Source of the DNA: Paludibacter sp. UBA5753
Lineage (GTDB): Bacteria; Bacteroidota; Bacteroidia; Bacteroidales; Paludibacteraceae
Assembly (NCBI GenBank): GCA_002427615.1
Contig: DIFH01000051.1
Coordinates: 5,122 to 11,920 of the forward strand
Length of the DNA: 6,799 bases
Reading direction: 5' to 3'
In this document: positions 1 through 6,781 of the stretch, piece after piece
Layout of the letters: each line of letters begins with the position of its first letter
How positions within the stretch are numbered: position 1 is the stretch's first letter
Translations under genes and position numbers: made by a program
The notes under the pieces: generated by a model
Databases searched by the model: none
Told to the model about the DNA's origin: nothing
Seen by the model: only the letters and a program-made list of their open reading frames with translations

Positions 1-1793
1 CAACCTCAAACAACAAACCTGTTCAATCAACCAATCTTTCCCCCTCTCCACTTGGAGAGGGGTCAGGGGTGAGGTCGGGTTCTGATATTGAAACAATCAC
101 CCAACGAATTGAATCCGCTTCTGTCGATATAGCCCCAAATTATGCCGATTGGCGCGACCTGGGCTTTGCACTTGCCGACGAGCTTGGAGAATCCGGCAGA
201 ACTTACTATCACCGACTAAGTCGGTTCTATCAGGATTATAATTCAACAGAAGCCGACAAACAATTCGATGCCTGTTTGAAAGCACATGGTCACGGTGTTT
301 CCATTAAAACATTTTACCACCTTGCCAAATCGGCAGGAATAGATATTGCAATTAAAACACAATCCAATACGATAGCTTCTCTAAAGGAAAATCATAATAA
401 TCAGAAAAATCAAACTAATCAAAGTTCAGACATTGGGAATACGGAGGATTTGGAGGATTTGGAGGATTTAAAGGATACAAACCTTCCAGCTTTTCCCGAT
501 GAAATTTATACAGACCTCCCTGGCTTACTTCAAAATGTAGTTGCAAAATCCAATTCGCCCGAAGATAGAGACCTCCTTTTGCTTGGCTCATTGGTTACAA
601 TTTCAGCATGTTTGCCAAATGTTTTTGGTGTATATGCCGAACGTGAAGTTTTTCCTAACCTCTTTTTGTTTGTTACCGCACAGGCTTCAGCAGGGAAAGG
701 CATACTCACATTGTGCCGTAAATTAGTAGAACCAATTCACAAGGCGCTTCGGGAACAAAACAGAGCTGAATTCCAAGCATATCAACGTGATCTGACAGAA
801 TACGCAGCTGCCAAAGGCGATAAATTAAACATGGAAAAGCCACAGGAACCACCGCTTAAAATGCTTGTGATTCCTGCCAACAACAGCGCAACAGGCTTGT
901 TTCAAATCCTTAACGACAACAATGGCAAGGGATTGATTTTTGAAACAGAAGGCGATACACTTGCACAAACTTTCAAATCCGAATACGGAAATTATTCCGA
1001 TGGTTTCCGCAAGGCGTTCCACCACGAAACAATTACTTACAACCGCCGCAAGGACCGTGAGTTTGTCGAAATTGATAAACCACGCCTTTCAGCACTGTTA
1101 TCAGGTACACCCCGACAGGTTTCTACGCTCATTCCCAATGCCGAAAACGGATTGTTCAGCCGTTTTATATTCTACTTCATGAACATTCGTTACGAATGGA
1201 AAGACGTGTTTGCCGGAGAAAGCGGACAAACACTCGACCATTATTTCGACCAGTTGGGTGCTCAATTTCATGAGCTGTATAAATGCCTGGAAAGTCAGGA
1301 CAAACCCATGCGGTTTTGTCTGACAGATTCACAGCAAAAGCAGTTCAATAGTTATTTTGAGCAAACTCAAATTCAGTACATTGAACTTTGCGGAGAGGAT
1401 TATATTGGCACAGTTCGTCGCTTGGGCTTAATCACATTCCGCATAGCTATGATTCTCACAACCATTCGAATAATGGACAACGGCAAACTTCGTTCACCGT
1501 TGGTCTGCTCCGACACCGATTTCGCTATCGCAATGGAAATGGTCAAAGTGCTGGTTCAACATGCTGCGCATGTTTTCCAACAACTCCCAACCGACACAAC
1601 CGCCAAAGTGCAACCCAATCAAAAACAACAGTTTCTGAATATGCTTCCGGCAGAGTTCGACCGCACCACTTATTTGTCGGTTGCTCAAAAATTAAATATT
1701 CCGGCAAAAACCGCCGAGAAACAAATTGCACGTTTCGCCAAAACTGGCCTATTAAATCATTACGCACAAAATCAATACAGAAAAGACAAGTAA
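1..1793 (+). CDS. PriCT_2-DUF3987 mobile-element primase/helicase-like protein, 5' partial
   Basis: Probably a replication protein of a mobile element: a primase C-terminal region followed by a P-loop ATPase-like DUF3987 domain. Seen (numbered from the GTG at 69): PriCT_2-like region at about 10-94 with DWRDLGFAL; an acidic linker (EDLEDLEDL); DUF3987 from about 145, with a degenerate P-loop AQASAGKG (204-211, K210), an acidic Walker-B-like ETEGD (292-296), SGTPRQ (345-350) and a possible arginine finger in GLFSRF (R365). The last ~50 residues look like a winged helix. The first in-frame GTG (69) lies inside a repeat and is a doubtful start. The frame is open from base 3 with no stop, so the true start is probably left of the window. 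In related proteins a VirE_N/BT4734-like domain often precedes PriCT_2, but none is visible here. Domain names come from recalled motifs. The domain call is fairly sure; the exact enzymatic role is not. Confidence 0.85.
   Translation, partial: TSNNKPVQSTNLSPSPLGEGSGVRSGSDIETITQRIESASVDIAPNYADWRDLGFALADELGESGRTYYHRLSRFYQDYNSTEADKQFDACLKAHGHGVSIKTFYHLAKSAGIDIAIKTQSNTIASLKENHNNQKNQTNQSSDIGNTEDLEDLEDLKDTNLPAFPDEIYTDLPGLLQNVVAKSNSPEDRDLLLLGSLVTISACLPNVFGVYAEREVFPNLFLFVTAQASAGKGILTLCRKLVEPIHKALREQNRAEFQAYQRDLTEYAAAKGDKLNMEKPQEPPLKMLVIPANNSATGLFQILNDNNGKGLIFETEGDTLAQTFKSEYGNYSDGFRKAFHHETITYNRRKDREFVEIDKPRLSALLSGTPRQVSTLIPNAENGLFSRFIFYFMNIRYEWKDVFAGESGQTLDHYFDQLGAQFHELYKCLESQDKPMRFCLTDSQQKQFNSYFEQTQIQYIELCGEDYIGTVRRLGLITFRIAMILTTIRIMDNGKLRSPLVCSDTDFAIAMEMVKVLVQHAAHVFQQLPTDTTAKVQPNQKQQFLNMLPAEFDRTTYLSVAQKLNIPAKTAEKQIARFAKTGLLNHYAQNQYRKDK
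41..76 (+). repeat. G/C-rich hairpin repeat, in-frame inside the primase gene
   Basis: CCCCTCTCC (41-49) pairs perfectly with GGAGAGGGG (54-62) across a 4-nt loop, ACTT. It is followed by the tail GTCAGGGGTGAGGTC (62-76). The tail matches 14 of 15 bases at 1881-1895, and the core TCTCCACTT-GAGA recurs at 1836-1850. The repeat is read through in the frame of the primase gene, giving a linker that contains SPSPLGEGSGVR. The sequence resembles a dispersed Bacteroidetes repeat I remember, but copy number cannot be judged from this window. Confidence 0.75.
443..469 (+). repeat. Three 9-bp tandem repeats in a coding linker
   Basis: Three identical, abutting copies of GGAGGATTT (443-451, 452-460, 461-469), followed by a partial one (AAAGGATAC). 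In frame they encode EDL-EDL-EDL-KD, an acidic linker between the PriCT_2 and DUF3987 regions. Since the unit is a multiple of three, changes in copy number would lengthen or shorten the linker without breaking the frame. Confidence 0.85.
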
Positions 1794-1795
1794 TT

Positions 1796-1895
1796 CCCTC
1801 CCCTCTCCTCAAATTCTCAAAAAGTCGATTTTCTTTCTCCACTTCGAGAAAGTACCCGAAGGGGGATAGAGGTCTGAGAGGTCGGGGGTGAGGTC
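1796..1895 (+). repeat. Compound hairpin repeat just after the primase stop codon
   Basis: It begins 2 nt after the TAA at 1791-1793. A C/T-rich CCCTCCCCTCTCC start is followed by a hairpin CTTTCTC (1833-1839) / GAGAAAG (1846-1852) with loop CACTTC, then CCGAAGGGGGATAGAGG and the tail GTCGGGGGTGAGGTC (1881-1895). The tail and the TCTCCACTT core match the repeat at 41-76, so the two are related, but this copy is longer and looks like a mosaic of two units. It may slow or end transcription after the primase gene, but there is no following U-run of a classic terminator. Confidence 0.65.
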
Positions 1896-1922
1896 AAACC
1901 AATATCGTAAATAACCAATACC

Positions 1923-2183
1923 ATGAACTCTACTAATAAAAGACAAATCCAACTCCACAAAATGGCGTTAGGCGAAAAATACCTTTCCCGGAAACTTCTT
2001 GAAATTTCCCAAAATACTCCACTTAGAGTTGGAAACCTGAAAAAATATAAAGCAAAATGCAAGGGCAAAAACAAAGGCAAAGCGTTTGTTCATGAAAAAA
2101 CGTTTATCAAAATGTTGAAAATCAACAAACGCATTATGAGACTTTTAATAGATAGCGATTTAATTAAACCTGTCGGTATTTAG
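1923..2183 (+). CDS. Small lysine-rich hypothetical protein (86 aa)
   Basis: I do not recognise the family. The 86-residue product has 17 lysines and 5 arginines against 5 acidic residues, so it is strongly basic; the lysines cluster in the middle (KKYKAKCKGKNKGK, about 40-53). There is no signal peptide or membrane segment. Predicted helical stretches lie on either side of the basic core, and the C-terminal part (KTFIKMLKINKRIMRLLIDSDLI) looks amphipathic. Nucleic-acid binding is a reasonable guess from charge alone. The ATG at 1923 follows the compound repeat by 27 nt with no Shine-Dalgarno sequence; an in-frame ATG at 1962 is an alternative start. It could be the last gene of the mobile-element block or a regulator of the hsd operon. 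The minus-strand frame overlapping it (1817-2080) is phenylalanine/leucine-rich, as expected of the complement of a lysine-rich gene. It may not be a real gene. Confidence 0.5.
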   Translation: MNSTNKRQIQLHKMALGEKYLSRKLLEISQNTPLRVGNLKKYKAKCKGKNKGKAFVHEKTFIKMLKINKRIMRLLIDSDLIKPVGI

Positions 2184-2289
2184 TATAAACATATTTACAA
2201 TTGCTAACATTGAGCACTTTCTGAAAACAAATATGAAAGAACATAAAAATTAATATAAATTTTATCTAAATAAATACATTAAAATTTAT

Positions 2290-2297
2290 TACCTTTG
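2290..2297 (+). promoter_or_regulatory. Probable Bacteroidetes -7 promoter element for hsdM
   Basis: TACCTTTG matches the Bacteroidetes -7 consensus TAnnTTTG exactly, at the end of a very AT-rich stretch (2240-2291). Transcription would begin around 2302-2306, leaving a leader of about 80 nt before the hsdM ATG. No good TTG -33 element is seen at the usual spacing; the nearest T-rich block (TTTTAT, 2260-2265) is a few bases too far upstream. It would drive hsdM, hsdS and perhaps the DUF262 gene. Confidence 0.55.
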
Positions 2298-2334
2298 CCA
2301 TTTAGAGAAGTAGAAACAGTTGAAATCAGGTAAC

Positions 2335-2353
2335 AAACGCACTACATGCGTTT
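2335..2353 (+). promoter_or_regulatory. Inverted repeat in the hsdM leader
   Basis: AAACGCA (2335-2341) and TGCGTTT (2347-2353) form a perfect 7-bp dyad around CTACA. It lies about 30-50 nt after the predicted transcription start and 29 nt before the hsdM ATG. It could be an operator for a DNA-binding regulator or an RNA hairpin. No U-run follows at the distance of a tight terminator, although TATTTATT comes next. The function is unknown. Confidence 0.45.
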
Positions 2354-2382
2354 ATTTATTACACAAACACAGAACACAAATA

Positions 2383-4212
2383 ATGAATCAGGAAACCCAC
2401 AACCAGTTAGTATCATTTATCTGGAATATTGCTAACGATGTGTTGGTAAATACATACGACAAAGGAGAATACCGAAAGGTAATTATGCCATTGATAGTTA
2501 TCAGGCGATTAGACGCAGTGCTCGAACCCACAAAAGAAGCAGTGCTTTCGATGAAAAAAACACTCGACGAAGCGGGCATTTTAGATCAGGAAATGGCGCT
2601 TTGCAGTGCTGCCGGACAAGCATTCTGTAATAGCTCGCCCTTTACCCTCAAGCAGCTAAAAGCCCGTACAAATAGCCAGCAATTAAAATTAGATTTCATT
2701 ACTTATCTCGATGGTTTCAGTGCCAATGTACAGGATATTATCACCAAATTCGAACTCCGCAATCAGGTAGAAAAACTATCCAACGGGGGTATTTTGGGGA
2801 TGATGATCGAAAAACTCACTGACAACCGGGTAAATTTGAGCACTTTGCCTGTACTCGACGATGATAGAAACGAACGCCTTCCGGCTCTCGACAATCATTC
2901 GATGGGAACTATTTTCGAAGAACTCCTGCGGAAATTCAACGAAGACTACAACGTAACCGCAGCCGGGGAACATTTCACGCCTCGCGATATTGTGGACCTT
3001 ATGGCAGATATTGCTTTCGTTCCTGTCGCTGACTCGATTACCGACAACACTTACCTCATTTACGATGGGGCATGTGGTACCGGAGGTATTCTGACCAAAG
3101 CGGAAGAACGCATTAACGAACTGGCAATTGCCTCAGGAAAACGTATCAACACCCACATATACGGACAGGAACTTCAACCCGAAACCTTCGCCACCTGTAA
3201 AGCCGATTTGCTGATTAAAGGCGAAGGGGATGAAGCCAAAAACATTGCCTTTGGTTCTACCATTTCCGAAGACGGAAACGCAAACCACACTTTCGACTTT
3301 ATGATTTCCAATCCTCCCTTTGGTACGCCATGGAAAAAAGACCTGGAAAACTGGGGAATCAAAGATAAAAAAGAAATTACCGACCGCCGTTTTGTAAAGG
3401 GTTATAAAACCAACAACGAACTGAATTTCGTACCGAACATTGGCGACCCTCAAATGCTGTTTTTGGCAAACAACATTAGCAAAATGAAAAACGATACCGC
3501 CTTCGGGTCCCGTATTGTGGAAGTACACAACGGTTCGTCGCTCTTTACGGGTAATGCCGGAGGAGGCGAAAGCAATCTGCGAAAATACATTATCGAGCAC
3601 GATATGCTCGAAGCCATTATTGCCATACCCGAAAAAATGTTCTACAATACCGGTATTGCCACCTTTATCTGGATTGTTACCAATCGGAAATCGGTAGAAC
3701 GCAGGGGAAAGGTGCAACTCATTGATGCAACCTCGCTCAAATCACCAATTCGTAAAAACTTAGGAGAAAAAAACTGCGAGTTCACCCCTGATATTCGTAA
3801 ACAGATTCTCGATTTGTATTTACGCTTCGAAAAAAGTGAACAGTGTAAAATCTTTGACAACAATGAATTCGGATATTGGGAAGTTACCATTGAGCGACCC
3901 TTGCGCGACGAAAACGGGAAGATTGTTACCGACAGTAAAGGCAAAGCCAAAATGGACTCCAAACTTAAAGACAGCGAACAAATTCCGCTTACCTTCCCCG
4001 GAGGCATGGAGGCTTTTCTGCAAAAAGAAGTGTATCCCTATTACCCCGATGCAGTAGTAAATACCTCCAAAGCGGTAATTGGCTATGAACTCAGCTTCAC
4101 CAAATACTTTTATAAACCCATTGAATTGCGCCCGTTGGCAGATATCAAAGCGGATATTAAAGCCATTGAGAACGAAACAGATGGATTGCTCAACTTAATT
4201 TTGGGGGAATAA
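2383..4212 (+). CDS. hsdM: Type I restriction-modification methyltransferase subunit HsdM
   Basis: N6-adenine DNA methyltransferase subunit; with HsdS it forms the modification complex and transfers methyl groups from S-adenosylmethionine to the target adenine. From the ATG at 2383 it is 609 aa. Seen: an HsdM_N-type helical domain (about 1-150, with NQLVSFIWNIANDVL and PLIVIRRLDAVL), GEHFTPR (195-201), SAM-binding motif I DGACGTGG (228-235), catalytic motif IV NPPF (310-313), then the IIEHDMLEAIIAIPEKMFYNTGI segment and a long C-terminal part ending in GYELSFTKYFYKP, typical of this HsdM subgroup. All catalytic motifs are intact. It is longer than E. coli EcoKI HsdM (529 aa), but the C-terminal pattern is familiar. 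The ATG at 2383 is preferred to a TTG at 2320, since MNQETHNQLVSFIWN is a usual HsdM start. hsdS starts 3 nt after its stop, so the two are co-transcribed and probably translationally coupled. Confidence 0.95.
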   Translation: MNQETHNQLVSFIWNIANDVLVNTYDKGEYRKVIMPLIVIRRLDAVLEPTKEAVLSMKKTLDEAGILDQEMALCSAAGQAFCNSSPFTLKQLKARTNSQQLKLDFITYLDGFSANVQDIITKFELRNQVEKLSNGGILGMMIEKLTDNRVNLSTLPVLDDDRNERLPALDNHSMGTIFEELLRKFNEDYNVTAAGEHFTPRDIVDLMADIAFVPVADSITDNTYLIYDGACGTGGILTKAEERINELAIASGKRINTHIYGQELQPETFATCKADLLIKGEGDEAKNIAFGSTISEDGNANHTFDFMISNPPFGTPWKKDLENWGIKDKKEITDRRFVKGYKTNNELNFVPNIGDPQMLFLANNISKMKNDTAFGSRIVEVHNGSSLFTGNAGGGESNLRKYIIEHDMLEAIIAIPEKMFYNTGIATFIWIVTNRKSVERRGKVQLIDATSLKSPIRKNLGEKNCEFTPDIRKQILDLYLRFEKSEQCKIFDNNEFGYWEVTIERPLRDENGKIVTDSKGKAKMDSKLKDSEQIPLTFPGGMEAFLQKEVYPYYPDAVVNTSKAVIGYELSFTKYFYKPIELRPLADIKADIKAIENETDGLLNLILGE

Positions 4213-4215
4213 CTA

Positions 4216-5583
4216 ATGGAAGATTTAAAACCATACCCAAAATATAAAACTACTAAGCTAAATTGGCTTAACCAAGTGCCTATTGATTGGGATGTTAAAC
4301 GAACTGCTGCACTGTTTCACGAGAAAAAGACCTTGAACAAAGAGTATCAATTTAAACAAGCTTTTCAGTTCAAGTTCGGTGAAATTGTCAATAAAAAACA
4401 AATAGGCACACAGGAAGAATTAAAAGAAACCTATCAGAAATATACAATCGTAGACAAAGATGATATTGTTATCAATGGGTTAAACCTTAACTACGATTTC
4501 TTAACTCAACGTGTGGGTAAAGTACGCGAAAGTGGCATTATTACCTCTGCATATATTTCAATTTCTCCTCAAAAAGAAGAAATTGAACCTCGATATGCAT
4601 GTTACTTGTTGAAAACATTGGACAATAGAAAAATGCTTAATGGAATGGGAACTGGTATAAGGTTAACTCTATCATTTCCTGAATTAAAAAAACAATATCT
4701 TCCTCTCCCCACACTTTCCGAACAAATCCAGATTGCCAATTATCTGGATTACAAAGTTGCTTTGATAAACAAGTTTATCAAGGACAAGAAAAAGGAAATC
4801 ATTCTGCTAAAGGAGCAAAAACAAGCTGAAATTAATCAGGCTGTTACGCGTGGTGTAAATCCAAATGCCAAAATGAAAGATAGTGGCATTTCATGGATTG
4901 GCGAGATACCTGAACATTGGGACAAGAGATATTTATTCCAACTAAGTGAAGAGCAGAAACAATCAAACAAATCCATAAAAAATCAAAATCTACTATCATT
5001 GAGTTATGGTAGGATTATCAACAAAGACATTAATTCAACCGCAGGTCTATTACCGGCTTCATTTGACACATATCAAATTGTAAATAATGGCAATATCATT
5101 CTAAGGTTAACTGATTTGCAAAATGACCATAAGAGTTTACGTGTTGGATTAACAACTCAAACAGGTATAATTACTTCTGCCTACACCTGTCTTAAAGTAA
5201 AAGATACAATAAATCCCGAATACTTATATTTTGCACTTCACACCTATGATATTTTAAAGGTTTTCTATGGCATGGGAGGTGGCTTGAGACAAAGTATTGG
5301 GTTTAAAGAAATACGTAAGTTAATTTTCAATTTGCCGTCATTAGATGAACAACAAGAAATAATAACGCACATTAGATCAATTGACGATCGTATTGAAATA
5401 GCAGTATCAGCTATTGAAAATCAAATCAAATTAATTCAGGAATACAAAACCTCATTAATTAGCGATGTAGTAACCGGAAAAGTGGATGTAAGAAATATCG
5501 TAGTTGAAAACACAGAAGATGAACCGGAGGAAGATGTGGAAGAAATGGAGGACACAGAGGAAATAGAAAACAGCGAAGAATAA
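4216..5583 (+). CDS. hsdS: Type I restriction-modification specificity subunit HsdS
   Basis: DNA-recognition subunit: two target recognition domains (TRDs) each read half of a bipartite site and are held apart by helical conserved regions. Seen in 455 aa: TRD1 (about 12-165), a central helical region (about 166-218) beginning LPTLSEQ, TRD2 (about 222-372), a distal helical region beginning LPSLDEQ (373-379), and an acidic tail (about 433-455). The halves match with an offset of about 210 residues: NWLNQVPIDW (16-25) with SWIGEIPEHW (226-235), GIITSAY at 107-113 and 317-323, MGTGIR (144-149) with MGGGLR (353-358). Complete, with no frameshift. G-rich GGGGGAA at the end of hsdM may serve as its ribosome binding site. 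The DNA looks more A/T-rich than hsdM, common for specificity genes that exchange TRDs. The target sequence cannot be predicted from this. Confidence 0.95.
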   Translation: MEDLKPYPKYKTTKLNWLNQVPIDWDVKRTAALFHEKKTLNKEYQFKQAFQFKFGEIVNKKQIGTQEELKETYQKYTIVDKDDIVINGLNLNYDFLTQRVGKVRESGIITSAYISISPQKEEIEPRYACYLLKTLDNRKMLNGMGTGIRLTLSFPELKKQYLPLPTLSEQIQIANYLDYKVALINKFIKDKKKEIILLKEQKQAEINQAVTRGVNPNAKMKDSGISWIGEIPEHWDKRYLFQLSEEQKQSNKSIKNQNLLSLSYGRIINKDINSTAGLLPASFDTYQIVNNGNIILRLTDLQNDHKSLRVGLTTQTGIITSAYTCLKVKDTINPEYLYFALHTYDILKVFYGMGGGLRQSIGFKEIRKLIFNLPSLDEQQEIITHIRSIDDRIEIAVSAIENQIKLIQEYKTSLISDVVTGKVDVRNIVVENTEDEPEEDVEEMEDTEEIENSEE

Positions 5584-5632
5584 CATATTTCGGTTGCGGT
5601 TACAGGGGGAATAAATATTCATATAAGATTTT
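5584..5632. other. Short hsdS-DUF262 spacer
   Basis: 49 nt. There is a G-run AGGGGGA (5604-5610) about 23 nt before the DUF262 ATG, too far for a normal ribosome binding site, and an AT-rich stretch before the start. I see no TAnnTTTG promoter and no hairpin terminator, which supports read-through from hsdS. Confidence 0.5.
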
Positions 5633-6781
5633 ATGGAAGATACTTTTTCGCTTCAACACATAGCCAACTGGCAATTAAATCCCGATGAATCGTTAGTAGA
5701 ACTACCAACGATTCAACGAGGTTTTGTGTGGAAACCAAAACAGGTGGAAGATTTATGGGATTCGCTTCTCAGGGGCTATCCTATCGGCTCATTCCTTTTC
5801 TCGCAAACAGGCCAAAAGCTGTATCTAATGGACGGGCAGCAACGGGCAACCTCCATTTTTTTAGGTCATTTCAATCCGTTCAATACAACCAATGCTACAA
5901 AAGCATGGGCTATCAAAGGAGAACTACCCGTAGTTTGGATTGATATTAAACCAAAATCAAAACCTGTCAACAGCAAGTTTCTAATTCGCACTGTTACACG
6001 CTCACACCCCTGGGGGTATCAGGCCACAAACAACGACACCAAATTAAGCGTTGCCGACAGAAATAAAGCATTAAACCTGTTCAAACAACACCCCGAGAAT
6101 AACACGGGTTACACCTCGTTTAAAAACAATACTGTTTTCCCATACGATTGTTCTTATCCGCTGCCGCTATCTTTTTTCATTGAGTCAGCAAATATAGCAG
6201 AGCTGATAGATAAAGCCGAAAGACATTTGCCGGAATATATCTCAACTAAAAACGGGGGATTCAACAATAGGCATTCTTTCATTGAACTCCTCAAAACGGA
6301 TTTATCCGGGGAATTGTATGATATATTTGAAGCTGTAAAAAGCACTAATAACCTGACAATTAAATCCAATATCATTGAGAACAGAGTTCTAAACGAAGAA
6401 AACGACACGGAGAATCCGGTTCTATTTGTACGAATTAATTCCGCAGGAACTACCCTTACGGGTGATGATTTGATTTATTCCATTTACAAATCATTATTCC
6501 CTGAGGCAAAGAACCTGATAGAAAACATAGGCTTAAATTTCATTTCGCCAACTCAGGTACTTTCTTTGGTTTCCCGTATCGTAGCTTCTGATATGGAAAG
6601 CAAAAGATTCGTCAAAAAGATGAATGTAAGGGATTTCCAGCGCCGTATCAAGAACGAAGAATTCAAATCACGCTTAAAGACGCTGATTGAAACCGGAGAA
6701 ATTGAAAAACTATTCGCTCAGGCAATTGAAATCTTATCTTGCAAACATAATTCGTTGTTCGATGGCGAAATTCCACCGTAA
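5633..6781 (+). CDS. DUF262 (GmrS-like) defence-associated protein, possibly C-terminally truncated
   Basis: DUF262 domains occur in GmrSD, BrxU and SspE, anti-phage proteins where this domain senses modified DNA or hydrolyses nucleotides and a C-terminal DUF1524/HNH domain cuts. Seen in 382 aa: PTIQRGFVW (25-33), LWDSLLRGYPIGSF (41-54), the signature DGQQR (67-71), SHPWGYQ (124-130) and FVRINSAG (265-272), all in the expected order. No HNH or DUF1524 motif follows; the protein ends in DGEIPP. Family members I recall often run past 500 aa, so it may be cut short by a nonsense or frameshift change, or be a natural short form with a separate partner. The ATG at 5633 is fixed by an in-frame TAA at 5624-5626. 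There is no strong ribosome binding site. It lies 49 nt after hsdS without a visible terminator, so it is likely in the hsd operon. Confidence 0.85.
   Translation: MEDTFSLQHIANWQLNPDESLVELPTIQRGFVWKPKQVEDLWDSLLRGYPIGSFLFSQTGQKLYLMDGQQRATSIFLGHFNPFNTTNATKAWAIKGELPVVWIDIKPKSKPVNSKFLIRTVTRSHPWGYQATNNDTKLSVADRNKALNLFKQHPENNTGYTSFKNNTVFPYDCSYPLPLSFFIESANIAELIDKAERHLPEYISTKNGGFNNRHSFIELLKTDLSGELYDIFEAVKSTNNLTIKSNIIENRVLNEENDTENPVLFVRINSAGTTLTGDDLIYSIYKSLFPEAKNLIENIGLNFISPTQVLSLVSRIVASDMESKRFVKKMNVRDFQRRIKNEEFKSRLKTLIETGEIEKLFAQAIEILSCKHNSLFDGEIPP

Larger units (their letters stand above)
2184..2382. other. AT-rich intergenic region between the small gene and hsdM
   Basis: A 199-bp stretch with no convincing gene. 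The left two thirds are very A/T-rich and include a dyad AAAATT (2246-2251) / AATTTT (2258-2263), which is weak evidence given the base composition. The right third holds the -7 element and the leader dyad. The hsdM frame is open back to a TTG at 2320, but the 21 extra residues do not look like part of an HsdM protein. Confidence 0.6.

Noticed and set aside
443..469. Tandem repeats as a CRISPR array or origin iterons
   Set aside because: The units are 9 bp with no spacers and lie in a coding linker; there is no array structure or nearby AT-rich unwinding region.
1388..1891. 167-aa + strand reading frame overlapping the end of the primase gene and the compound repeat
   Set aside because: It overlaps the DUF3987 frame for most of its length and ends by translating the repeat (KYPKGDRGLRGRG); its composition (many Ser, Asn, His, Arg) is that of an out-of-frame reading.
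1796..1895. Compound repeat as a classic rho-independent terminator
   Set aside because: The hairpin stem (CTTTCTC/GAGAAAG) is followed by TACCCGAAGGGGG rather than a T-run, so a terminator is not supported, though some effect on transcription remains possible.
1817..2080. 87-aa minus-strand frame with hydrophobic content
   Set aside because: Its phenylalanine/leucine richness comes from being the complement of the lysine-rich small gene, and part of it is the repeat.
2320..2382. TTG-started 21-residue extension of HsdM
   Set aside because: The extension crosses the leader dyad, is not HsdM-like, and the ATG at 2383 gives a typical N-terminus.
3133..3717. 194-aa minus-strand frame inside hsdM
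   Set aside because: It lies wholly opposite the conserved catalytic region of hsdM, and no familiar domain is seen; a shadow frame is the simplest explanation.
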